NCBI GenBank assembly: GCA_020636075.1
Contig: JACJYO010000001.1
Location: forward strand, 1,103,049 to 1,167,048
Direction: 5' to 3'
Length of the DNA: 64,000 nucleotides
DNA from: Lewinellaceae bacterium
Lineage (GTDB): Bacteria; Bacteroidota; Bacteroidia; Chitinophagales; Saprospiraceae
A model generated the notes under the pieces. The model was not told where the DNA came from. It did not search any database and was given only the letters and a program-made list of their open reading frames with translations. Positions 8,384 to 15,906 of the stretch are shown in pieces (within the stretch, counting starts at the first letter, position 1; the number at the start of each line of letters is the position of its first letter). The position numbers and the translations under genes are program-made.

Positions 8384-9655
8384 ATGCAAATTGACGTCAT
8401 TCTCGGCCTCCAGTGGGGAGATGAGGGGAAAGGGAAAATTGTAGACTATCTGGCTGAGGAATATGATATTGTAGCCCGGTTTCAGGGCGGCCCAAATGCC
8501 GGGCATACCCTGAAATTTGACGGCAACAAATACATCCTGCACACTGTTCCATCCGGCATTTTTCGCCCCAAACAGATCAATCTGATTGGCAATGGTGTTG
8601 TACTCGACCCGGTTGTTTTCCGGCGCGAATTGAAAAACCTGGAAAAAAGCGGCGTACAGTTCCTCGACCGCCTGCTGGTTTCACGCAAAGCGCACCTCAT
8701 TTTACCGACGCACCGTTGGCTCGATGCTGCCAGCGAAGCGCACAAGGGAAAATCAAAAATCGGCTCTACACTCAAAGGGATCGGCCCAACTTACATGGAC
8801 AAAACCGGCCGAAATGGCTTGCGGGTTGGCGATGTGGAACTTGACGGTTTCAAAGAGCAATATGAAGCACTGAAACAAAAGCACCTGGAATTGCTCAAGA
8901 TCTATCCGGCAGTGCCTTTTGATCTGGAAGCGGAAGAGGATATCTGGTTTAACAGTATTGAAACTCTGCGCCAACTGCGCTTCGTCGACAGCGAATATTA
9001 CATTCACGAAGCACTTGCGGCCGGCAAACGCGTGCTTGCTGAAGGCGCCCAGGGTGCCATGCTTGACATTGACTTTGGCACCTACCCTTTTGTCACTTCA
9101 TCCAATACCATTACCGCCGGTGTGTGCACCGGCCTGGGTGTGGCGCCGCAACGAATTGGCCGTGTGATTGGCATTACCAAGGCGTATTGCACCCGGGTTG
9201 GCAGCGGCCCCTTCCCTACCGAGCAGGACAATGATGCAGGCAATCTTTTGCGGGTGGAAGGTCAGGAATTTGGCTCTACCACGGGTCGGCCCCGTCGATG
9301 CGGCTGGATAGATTTGCCACAACTACGTTACACCATCCAACTCACAGGCACTACGGAGTTGTGCATTACCAAAATTGATGTACTGAATTCCTTTGAAAGC
9401 CTGGCAGCTGCTACCCATTACCGTTACGACGGCCAGGAAAGCACGGCGTTGCCGTACGACCTTTGCCAGATTCCCGTAGAACCGGTTTATAAAAAATATA
9501 AAGGTTGGGAATGCGCACTTGATTCTGCAAACGACTATTCCGAATTACCCGCAGCGGCCAAAGCTTTTCTGGAAGATCTGGAAAAACAACTCGGCGTTCC
9601 TGTGCGCATGATCTCTACCGGGCCGGAGCGGGAAAAACTGATCGTTCGCGATTAA
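8384..9655 (+). CDS. purA: Adenylosuccinate synthetase
   Basis: 423 residues, the normal family length. It couples GTP hydrolysis to condensation of IMP and aspartate in AMP synthesis. The P-loop-like GDEGKGK is at residues 12-18 with catalytic Asp13. NAGHTL supplies the catalytic His, KGIGPTY and the STTGRPRRCGW loop bind IMP and aspartate, and the guanine-binding TKIDVL is near residue 330. The frame is open further upstream, but the ATG at 8384 begins the conserved MQIDVILGLQWGDEGKGK. It is monocistronic, with its own promoter element at 8316. Confidence 0.97.
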   Translation: MQIDVILGLQWGDEGKGKIVDYLAEEYDIVARFQGGPNAGHTLKFDGNKYILHTVPSGIFRPKQINLIGNGVVLDPVVFRRELKNLEKSGVQFLDRLLVSRKAHLILPTHRWLDAASEAHKGKSKIGSTLKGIGPTYMDKTGRNGLRVGDVELDGFKEQYEALKQKHLELLKIYPAVPFDLEAEEDIWFNSIETLRQLRFVDSEYYIHEALAAGKRVLAEGAQGAMLDIDFGTYPFVTSSNTITAGVCTGLGVAPQRIGRVIGITKAYCTRVGSGPFPTEQDNDAGNLLRVEGQEFGSTTGRPRRCGWIDLPQLRYTIQLTGTTELCITKIDVLNSFESLAAATHYRYDGQESTALPYDLCQIPVEPVYKKYKGWECALDSANDYSELPAAAKAFLEDLEKQLGVPVRMISTGPEREKLIVRD

Positions 9656-9691
9656 CCGGGTTAATGAACTTGCACAGGGTAAAGCTATTTT

Positions 9692-10195
9692 TTATTCCTG
9701 TTCAACGATCAAGCCTGCTTTACCCTGCGTCTCCATCCAGGGCTGAAACCGGGACCCCGGCAAAAAAGTGATCACCTGTCCGAAGCGTCCCGGTGCCTTC
9801 AATTCAAGCTGCATTAACCGGTAGTGCCATTTGGGTATTTCTTTAAGTTGTGCCACGTCTGTCCAGGGATAGCGCACCGTGGTCCAATAGTTCGTTACAA
9901 ACAGATGTTCCGGATCTGCATCGATCCGTTTTAAGGGCCAAAACCGGGTTTTAACAACATACAGCCAACCGATCCAAATCAGCAGGATGATCAGGCGTGG
10001 CCACCAGATGGAATAGCTCAGGTATAAATCTTCTCCGTCAATAAGCCAGATAGCCAATGACAAGCCGCTAAAAAACACCGTACCGAATACCGGCAGGAAT
10101 ACCCGCCAAAACAAGGTTAGATTGGAGGAAAGGTTGATCTGCCGAACAGGTTCCTGCGTGCTATTTTCTTCGATATTTGATCGTTCTTTTTCCAT
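9692..10195 (-). CDS. Small membrane protein with PH-like C-terminus, unknown function
   Basis: 167 residues. A charged N-terminus (~35 residues) is followed by two membrane helices (VFGTVFFSGLSLAIWLI and IILLIWIGWLYVV) and a beta-rich tail (HLFVTNYWTTVRYPWTDVAQLKEI) that resembles the PH-like fold of bacterial 'bPH' membrane proteins. No function can be assigned. It is convergent with purA (36-base gap). Confidence 0.6.
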   Translation of the reverse strand: MEKERSNIEENSTQEPVRQINLSSNLTLFWRVFLPVFGTVFFSGLSLAIWLIDGEDLYLSYSIWWPRLIILLIWIGWLYVVKTRFWPLKRIDADPEHLFVTNYWTTVRYPWTDVAQLKEIPKWHYRLMQLELKAPGRFGQVITFLPGSRFQPWMETQGKAGLIVEQE

Positions 10196-10233
10196 AAAAA
10201 TTGCTGCGCAGTGGTGAAAACGGCGCTGCGCGG

Positions 10234-10241
10234 CAAAGGTA
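10234..10241 (-). promoter_or_regulatory. -7 promoter element for the 9692-10195 gene
   Basis: TACCTTTG on the minus strand, 38 bases before the ATG at 10195. Confidence 0.4.
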
Positions 10242-10351
10242 CATTAGTATTGGAAATCACATACAGGAGGGGTAAACAATGGCAACATGGAATGCGACTT
10301 AAAAGCGTTTATCTTTAATGTCGAAAATTATAACCTTCAAAATCTGCTGGT

Positions 10352-10654
10352 ATGCTACAAAGACAACGTACAAATTACAACAAACTCATCGGCGGTGTAG
10401 TCACCTTAGTTTTGCTTGGAGTCATCTTCGACCTTTCTCAATTGTTGGGCAACAGCACCGTTCGAATTACCGTGCTGGTACTTTCAGGTATCGTTGCCAT
10501 AGGTGTGCATTATTCCATTTTAAAAAACGGCGGCTTTATTCCTAAAAATGGCCAGGCCACTGTTCATTCCAAAATCATTTTCTATTGCATGATTGCCGGG
10601 ACAGTTCTGAGCCTGGCATTTCTGGCAGCCTTGTATTTCATGTTTATGATTTGA
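10352..10654 (+). CDS. Small three-helix membrane protein, unknown
   Basis: 100 residues, mostly hydrophobic, with membrane helices at about 12-31, 37-55 and 73-98. No motif or family was recognised. It is divergent from the 9692-10195 gene and followed by a long hairpin repeat at 10721-10787. Confidence 0.5.
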   Translation: MLQRQRTNYNKLIGGVVTLVLLGVIFDLSQLLGNSTVRITVLVLSGIVAIGVHYSILKNGGFIPKNGQATVHSKIIFYCMIAGTVLSLAFLAALYFMFMI

Positions 10655-10720
10655 GTCGCTAAAATCAAGCGACTGTCTCCTTCAAGTGCTTCACCAGTTT
10701 TGTCTGCCGTAGCATGTTCT

Positions 10721-10787
10721 TTATTACCGCGAAGACGCAAAGATGCAGAGGAAAATCCTTCGCGTCTTTGCGTCTTCGCGGTAATAA
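10721..10787. repeat. Perfect 23-bp inverted repeat (hairpin) with 21-base loop
   Basis: Arms at 10721-10743 and 10765-10787 are exact reverse complements built around CCGCGAAGACGCAAAG. No T tract follows, so it is not a standard terminator. The GAAGACGCAAAG word is of the type seen in dispersed intergenic palindromes. It lies between two converging genes, which could let it limit read-through in both directions. Confidence 0.85.
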
Positions 10788-10859
10788 ATCTGTCACGTTT
10801 GGTCCTGAATTTACTTGTGAGACACCATCGTGATTCAATTAATCCAAAGCGGTTTCATC

Positions 10860-12326
10860 TCACTTTTTGTCCTTTTTATCCCCGGAATCCTCCACAATAC
10901 GACTGCCTCCCTTCAACTTCCGGGCAATGGCGGAATAGGGTCCGGTAACAACCTTCTCCCCTTCTTCCAGGCCCGACAGAATCTCAATATAGTCATTGTC
11001 CTGGATGCCTGTTTTCACCTCCCGGATACCTACCGTGTCGGCGCTCACTACAAACACGATTTCCTTGATGGTATCTTCCTCACGCTTGCTGACCTCCTTG
11101 GCTTTCGGATTTTTCTCCTCGTCCTTATCCTCTTTTTTCTTGTCCTTGTCTGCATCGGCATCATCTTCGCGGGCTGTCACAGCGATCAGCGGCACTGTAA
11201 TCGTATTTTCAGCTTTGTGTGTGTAAATATCCACCGAGGCAGACATACCCGGGCGGAATGGATACTGCTGACCTTTGCCCTGCAAGTCGCCATAGGAAGA
11301 CGGGTCGATACGGATCTTAACCACAAAATTGGTTACCTGGTCGGTGTTCAGCGAACCGCCGCTGAGCGCCGAAGCGACATTGCTGGCGCTATTGGCTATT
11401 TCAGTGACTTTACCCTTGAACTTGCGCCCGAGATAGGCATCCACTTCAATATCGGCTTCGTCGTTGACCGAAACTTTCAGGATATCGTTTTCACTCACCT
11501 CCACCTGCACTTCCATGGAATGCAAATTGGCAATGCGCATCATTTCGGTGCCAGCCATCTGAAGGGTACCAACCACCCGTTCGCCTTTCTCAATATTCAG
11601 CTTGCTCACAATACCGCTAACCGGCGCCACAATTACTGTTTTTTGCAGGCTGGTGCGCAGCTCCTTGAGCGTTGCCTCGGCGCTGTTGATATTAAATTCC
11701 GAAACACGGACATTTTGCTTGGCGCCCTGCAGGCTGGTTTCGGCAGCCTTAAGCGAAGCTTCCGACGCTGCCAGGCTGCTTTCGAGTGTTTTCAGGTTGC
11801 TTAGCGAATTTTCAAATTCCTGTTCCGCGATCACACCTTCCTTGAACAATTGCTCATTGCGTTTGTGGGTGCTGCGGGCAGCCTCCAATTGAGCCATAAT
11901 CCGATTTTTATCCGCTTTAAGTTGATCGATCTGCGCACTGGAGCCCTGCACATTGGCGGAGGAAATCTGGCGTTGGGCCTGAGCACTGTTCACCGCAGCC
12001 CGCCCCCGTTCAACAGCACTTTGATATTCATCCGGCCGGATTTTGGCCAGTACCTGACCAACCACAACCGAATCGCCCTCACGCACATAAAGATCGACCA
12101 CCTCACCCGAAACGTCGGAACTGATCTTAACTTCGGTTTCAGGAAAAATCTTGCCGCTGGCACTCACCGTTTCCCGAATCGTGCGACGCTCCACTTTTTC
12201 TACGGTTACTTCTTCACCTTTGGGTTTTTGCCGGGCTTTTACTACTGCTGCAATAATCAGGACAAGCAGGAGCCCGCCAATTACGTAGAGTAGCGTTCTT
12301 CTGCGTTTGGGTTTTGTATCTGCCAT
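10860..12326 (-). CDS. Efflux periplasmic adaptor (HlyD/MacA-type membrane fusion protein)
   Basis: 488 residues. One N-terminal membrane helix (LLYVIGGLLLVLIIAAVV) is followed by a barrel-sandwich half (ISSDVSGEVVDLYVREGDSV), a long coiled-coil hairpin (~110-230, rich in A, E, S and Q), the second half (APVSGIVSKLNIEKGERV) and beta-barrel domains. This is the RND/MacB adaptor layout. In the C-terminal part there is a low-complexity insert of Asp, Glu and Lys (DDADADKDKKKEDKDEE). The tolC-like gene lies 73 bases upstream in the same operon. No inner-membrane pump gene follows, although a macAB-like permease/ATPase is commonly next. Confidence 0.88.
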   Translation of the reverse strand: MADTKPKRRRTLLYVIGGLLLVLIIAAVVKARQKPKGEEVTVEKVERRTIRETVSASGKIFPETEVKISSDVSGEVVDLYVREGDSVVVGQVLAKIRPDEYQSAVERGRAAVNSAQAQRQISSANVQGSSAQIDQLKADKNRIMAQLEAARSTHKRNEQLFKEGVIAEQEFENSLSNLKTLESSLAASEASLKAAETSLQGAKQNVRVSEFNINSAEATLKELRTSLQKTVIVAPVSGIVSKLNIEKGERVVGTLQMAGTEMMRIANLHSMEVQVEVSENDILKVSVNDEADIEVDAYLGRKFKGKVTEIANSASNVASALSGGSLNTDQVTNFVVKIRIDPSSYGDLQGKGQQYPFRPGMSASVDIYTHKAENTITVPLIAVTAREDDADADKDKKKEDKDEEKNPKAKEVSKREEDTIKEIVFVVSADTVGIREVKTGIQDNDYIEILSGLEEGEKVVTGPYSAIARKLKGGSRIVEDSGDKKDKK

Positions 12327-12365
12327 AATTTAGAAGTTGAGTTTGGTTAAAAACGGTTTTCGGTG

Positions 12366-12401
12366 GGATATTGGATATTGGGATATTGGATATTGGATAT
12401 T
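12366..12401. repeat. Short tandem repeat of ggatatt(g)
   Basis: About five imperfect copies of a 7-8 base unit (ggatattg) between the adaptor and TolC genes. The last copy runs into the tolC stop codon. Confidence 0.7.
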
Positions 12402-13842
12402 AAAGTTTCAGCGCTTTGCCTTGATAGAAATCGAGAATCTTGAGTTTGAACAGGTAATCATACCGTGCGACAATCAAGTCGTTTTCCGCATTATCCAGGT
12501 TTGTTTTGGCGGTGGTGAGTTCGAGCGAATTCACTGCACCCAGGTTGTGGCGTTTTTCAGTATTGCCAAATGCAGCCTGCATGGCATCTCTTGTTTTTTG
12601 GGCGGCAGCCAATTGTTTGTATGCAGCGCGCACATTTGCAATGGATGTTTGAATATCGTTTTTGAGCTGCTGACGCGTTTGGTTGTCTTGCAACTGGGCA
12701 TTCAGAATTCCCAGGCGCGCGCGTTCTACGTTGAGCCGCACCCTGCCGTTTTGGTAAATCGGAACAGAAAGTTGAATGCCGATCGATTGGCCAAAGTTTT
12801 GATCCAACTGGGTAAAGTAAGGCGTCTGCGGATAGTCATACACATCAACCTCTTGCTGAATGGTTACAGGGGAGCCATTTACCAAAATTGTAGTTGGCGG
12901 CGTCAATTCTGTACCCAAAAACATGCCGTTGGTAAAATCCGGCGCCCGGCTCGAAAAGTTGGTGTTCAGGCTACCACCAATAGAAATGGAGGGAAAGTAG
13001 GCCGACCTGGCCAGCGGCACGCCTATTTCGGCACTTTTAATGCGAAACTCGGCGGCTTTTACATTAGGCTGCGTTTCAAGCGCCTGCTCATAAATCGGTT
13101 GGAGGGAATAGTTTTCCGGATTTACATCTGCTGGCAACATAATCTCCGGACGTTCAATCGCCAGTTCATAATCGGGTTCCAACTGCATCAGTTGTTTCAG
13201 GCTGAGGTAAGCCAGGTCCACACTGTTCTGCGCCATTACAGCGGCTTGCTCTTCCCGGGCGATCTGGGCTTGAATAGTATACTGATCGGCAAGTGGAACC
13301 GTTCCGGCTTCGATGAGTTTCTGGGTGACCTCAAGTTGACGGCGGCTTTGTTCCACCCTGCGCTCTGCGCTCTCGGCCTGCTCTTCGGTTAGCAAAATAT
13401 TGAGGTATGCCTGCGCAACTTGCAATCCCAGCGTATTGGCCGTCTGCTCTGCATCGGCAAAGGCCGCCTGCATATCAAAATTTGCCTGTTTTATATTTTG
13501 ATGGATCTGCCCGCCATTAAAGATCGGCATGCCGGCATTCAGGCTGAGGCTGTTGTAACCAAAGCCTGTGTTGATAAATTGGTTGGTCGTTGGGTCGATC
13601 GTACGACCGAAAGATTTACCGGCATTGGAGTTGATACTGACGTTGGGCAGGCGGTCGGCCTTGGCTTGTTTTTCAGTAAGCACAGCAACTTTGACATTTG
13701 CACGGGCCTGTTGTACGGTAAAGTTGGCATCCTGTGCATAGGTAACACAGCGTTCCAGCGACCAGGTTTCCTGTGCACCGGCAACACCCAACCCGCTCAC
13801 CAGCGCCAGCGCGATGCATGTAGATTTGACGATTTGTTTCAT
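12400..13842 (-). CDS. TolC family outer-membrane efflux protein
   Basis: 480 residues. The signal peptide ends near VSGLGVAGAQ. The protein then shows the duplicated TolC architecture of long amphipathic helices (EEQAESAERRVEQSRRQLEVTQKLIEAG; the second copy near ARLGILNAQLQDNQTRQQLKND) and short beta strands that form the outer-membrane barrel. LEAGTV-type and NLGAVNSLELTTAKTNLDNA motifs are typical of the family. It is first in a two-gene operon with the adaptor downstream, so the two should form the periplasmic tunnel of a tripartite export pump. The substrate is unknown. Confidence 0.9.
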   Translation of the reverse strand: MKQIVKSTCIALALVSGLGVAGAQETWSLERCVTYAQDANFTVQQARANVKVAVLTEKQAKADRLPNVSINSNAGKSFGRTIDPTTNQFINTGFGYNSLSLNAGMPIFNGGQIHQNIKQANFDMQAAFADAEQTANTLGLQVAQAYLNILLTEEQAESAERRVEQSRRQLEVTQKLIEAGTVPLADQYTIQAQIAREEQAAVMAQNSVDLAYLSLKQLMQLEPDYELAIERPEIMLPADVNPENYSLQPIYEQALETQPNVKAAEFRIKSAEIGVPLARSAYFPSISIGGSLNTNFSSRAPDFTNGMFLGTELTPPTTILVNGSPVTIQQEVDVYDYPQTPYFTQLDQNFGQSIGIQLSVPIYQNGRVRLNVERARLGILNAQLQDNQTRQQLKNDIQTSIANVRAAYKQLAAAQKTRDAMQAAFGNTEKRHNLGAVNSLELTTAKTNLDNAENDLIVARYDYLFKLKILDFYQGKALKL

Positions 13843-14002
13843 GTTTACGATTTGTTTTTGTTTTACAGACTTAACGATACCAAGCTCCAGTGCGCTGCAA
13901 GGTTACAGCCGCGCTGTGGAAGGGTGGCTATTTTTTATATCAATGAAAAAAAAAGGCAGATGAACTGAGTAGTGCGTTTGAAGTTTGTGCAAAGGCAAGC
14001 GT

Positions 14003-15787
14003 TCAATCGAGCGGAAGTGCGACAGATTTCAACAGGCGTCCAACCGGATATAACCGGTGTGTTGGTTCATACCAGGGTGATTGCCGGTACACCCAATCCA
14101 ACTGCATCCGCGCGCTGCCGGCAAATTCCGGGTCGGCTTTTTTCTTTTCTTCCAGTTGCTGGCGCACAGCCGGACGTTCTTTTAAAAACGCCGCCGCGAG
14201 GTCTTCAAAAACATAGGCAGAAAAATATTCCTTCTGCATAAGAATGGGATCAAAGAAATTCCAGGCAAACCAGGAATCGGGTGCGTTGGGCTCCAGGGTT
14301 TCCACCAAATAGCGGTTGGCAACCTGGTCGGTAAAAATCACATAATCACCGGCATGAAATGTTTGCTTGCGCGCTTCCGTTTGCAGTTCCACATTGGAAT
14401 GGAAATAATGGCCTTCCCAGGCATCGCGGTTCTTGAATGCTCCGATCCGGTACATTTCCACGTCCAGGGTAACGTCTTTCGTCAGGCGTTGCATTTTCAC
14501 GGTATTATTTTCCAGACGGCTAAGCACGGTTTCCCAGGCTTGCGGGATAATGTAGGCTACCGGTTTGGCAACCGAAACAGCTGGCTCGAACGTGTTGTAA
14601 TACGGAATGGTCTTTTCAAAAGGTTCAGTCCGGTCGTACCACAGGCGCGGCAGCCCCGACACCTCGGAGGCTTTGTATTTGGCGGTATAACCTTTGAACA
14701 CAAGCGAATCGCGTGTTTCCCGGTCCATGCGCCAATCGAGCACAAAATTCGACTTTGTACGGGTGCGGTCAAATGCCTCTGACCGTGCCTTAGCCAGTGC
14801 TGCGTGGTTTTCATGGATAAAACGGAGCACAACATCCATAAACGCATACGTGCTCCAAACCCGGTCTTTGAACGGCTTGAGCATGTGCGTTTCGGGCATA
14901 AAACCAATGGTGTTCCACAGGGCTGCATAACCCGTGGAATAACGTCCGTAGTCGCAAAAATCGAAGATGCCCTGGTCGGGCGTTTCGCCGGGTCCGTCTA
15001 CGTAGGGGATCATTTCCCAGCCTTGCTTTTCCATATTTTTATATAGAAAAGGCAGCATGGTTTTTTGCAAAAATGTGCCCAGCGGCGCCTCCAGTTTGTT
15101 GTGTTGCGTGGCGATCAGGGTCATGGTGTACTGGTAATCGGCGCCGTTGCTGGTATGGTTATCCACGAATACATCGGGCATCCAGCGGGTGAAAATATGG
15201 TTGAACGTGCGGGCATTGCGCGAGTCGCATTTCAGAAAATCCCGGTTGAGATCGTAATTGCGGGCATTGCCGCGAAAGCCATAGGCCTCCGGCCCGTCCT
15301 GGTTGGCCCGGCTGTAGGAACCCCGGTTGAGGCAACCATCGACATTGTACACCGGGATGACCACCAGCACCAGATGATCCAGCACGGCCTGGCGCTCGGG
15401 CTTGGTCAGCAGATCGCGCAAAAGCAAAACCGTAGCATCGATCCCTTCCGGCTCGCCGGGGTGTATCCCGTTGTTGATCAGCAGGATACGACGGCCCGAT
15501 TGGCGGATACGCTCCGGATCAAATTCACCGTCTTTCGACAATACCGCCACATGCAGGGGTTTGCCGATATCGGTGCTGCCGACCGGGCCGAATTGCATTA
15601 CTCCCGGATAAGCAGCCGCCATTTTTTCATAGCAGGCAATGGCTTCGTCGTAGGTCAGGGTTTGGTTGGGATTGGATTCGAACGGGATCGTGAAGTTTGC
15701 CATATTCTTGGTAGGATGTGTTTTGTGGGTACAAGATGCCAATGCCAACATGAAAGGCAACAGCAGTAGGAGCAGGTAGTTTTTCAT
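14003..15787 (-). CDS. M14 family zinc carboxypeptidase, lipoprotein
   Basis: 594 residues. The lipoprotein signal ends in LASC (Cys19), so the enzyme is anchored in a membrane facing the periplasm or surface. The M14 zinc ligands are visible: HxxE in NNGIHPGEPEG and the later His in FVDNHTSNGADYQY. Candidate catalytic/substrate residues follow in GFMPETHMLKPF. M14 enzymes remove C-terminal amino acids from peptides; the exact specificity cannot be read from sequence. It has no close operon partner; a 21-bp hairpin separates it from the next upstream gene. Confidence 0.87.
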   Translation of the reverse strand: MKNYLLLLLLPFMLALASCTHKTHPTKNMANFTIPFESNPNQTLTYDEAIACYEKMAAAYPGVMQFGPVGSTDIGKPLHVAVLSKDGEFDPERIRQSGRRILLINNGIHPGEPEGIDATVLLLRDLLTKPERQAVLDHLVLVVIPVYNVDGCLNRGSYSRANQDGPEAYGFRGNARNYDLNRDFLKCDSRNARTFNHIFTRWMPDVFVDNHTSNGADYQYTMTLIATQHNKLEAPLGTFLQKTMLPFLYKNMEKQGWEMIPYVDGPGETPDQGIFDFCDYGRYSTGYAALWNTIGFMPETHMLKPFKDRVWSTYAFMDVVLRFIHENHAALAKARSEAFDRTRTKSNFVLDWRMDRETRDSLVFKGYTAKYKASEVSGLPRLWYDRTEPFEKTIPYYNTFEPAVSVAKPVAYIIPQAWETVLSRLENNTVKMQRLTKDVTLDVEMYRIGAFKNRDAWEGHYFHSNVELQTEARKQTFHAGDYVIFTDQVANRYLVETLEPNAPDSWFAWNFFDPILMQKEYFSAYVFEDLAAAFLKERPAVRQQLEEKKKADPEFAGSARMQLDWVYRQSPWYEPTHRLYPVGRLLKSVALPLD

Positions 15788-15826
15788 AACTTAACTGTAT
15801 TCCGCGAAAATAGCGGATTAAACCCA

Positions 15827-15884
15827 ACAGCCCCATATTTTTCAGCCCGACCATGTGTGGCCAGGCTGAAAAATATGGGGCTGT
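15827..15884. repeat. Perfect 21-bp inverted repeat between two minus-strand genes
   Basis: Arms at 15827-15847 and 15864-15884 are exact reverse complements around CCCCATATTTTTCAGCC, with a 16-base loop. It lies just past the stop of the beta-helix gene. It probably acts as its terminator, although a T tract on the minus strand is missing. Confidence 0.75.
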
Positions 15885-15906
15885 GGAATGCTGACAACCG
15901 GTTGAC

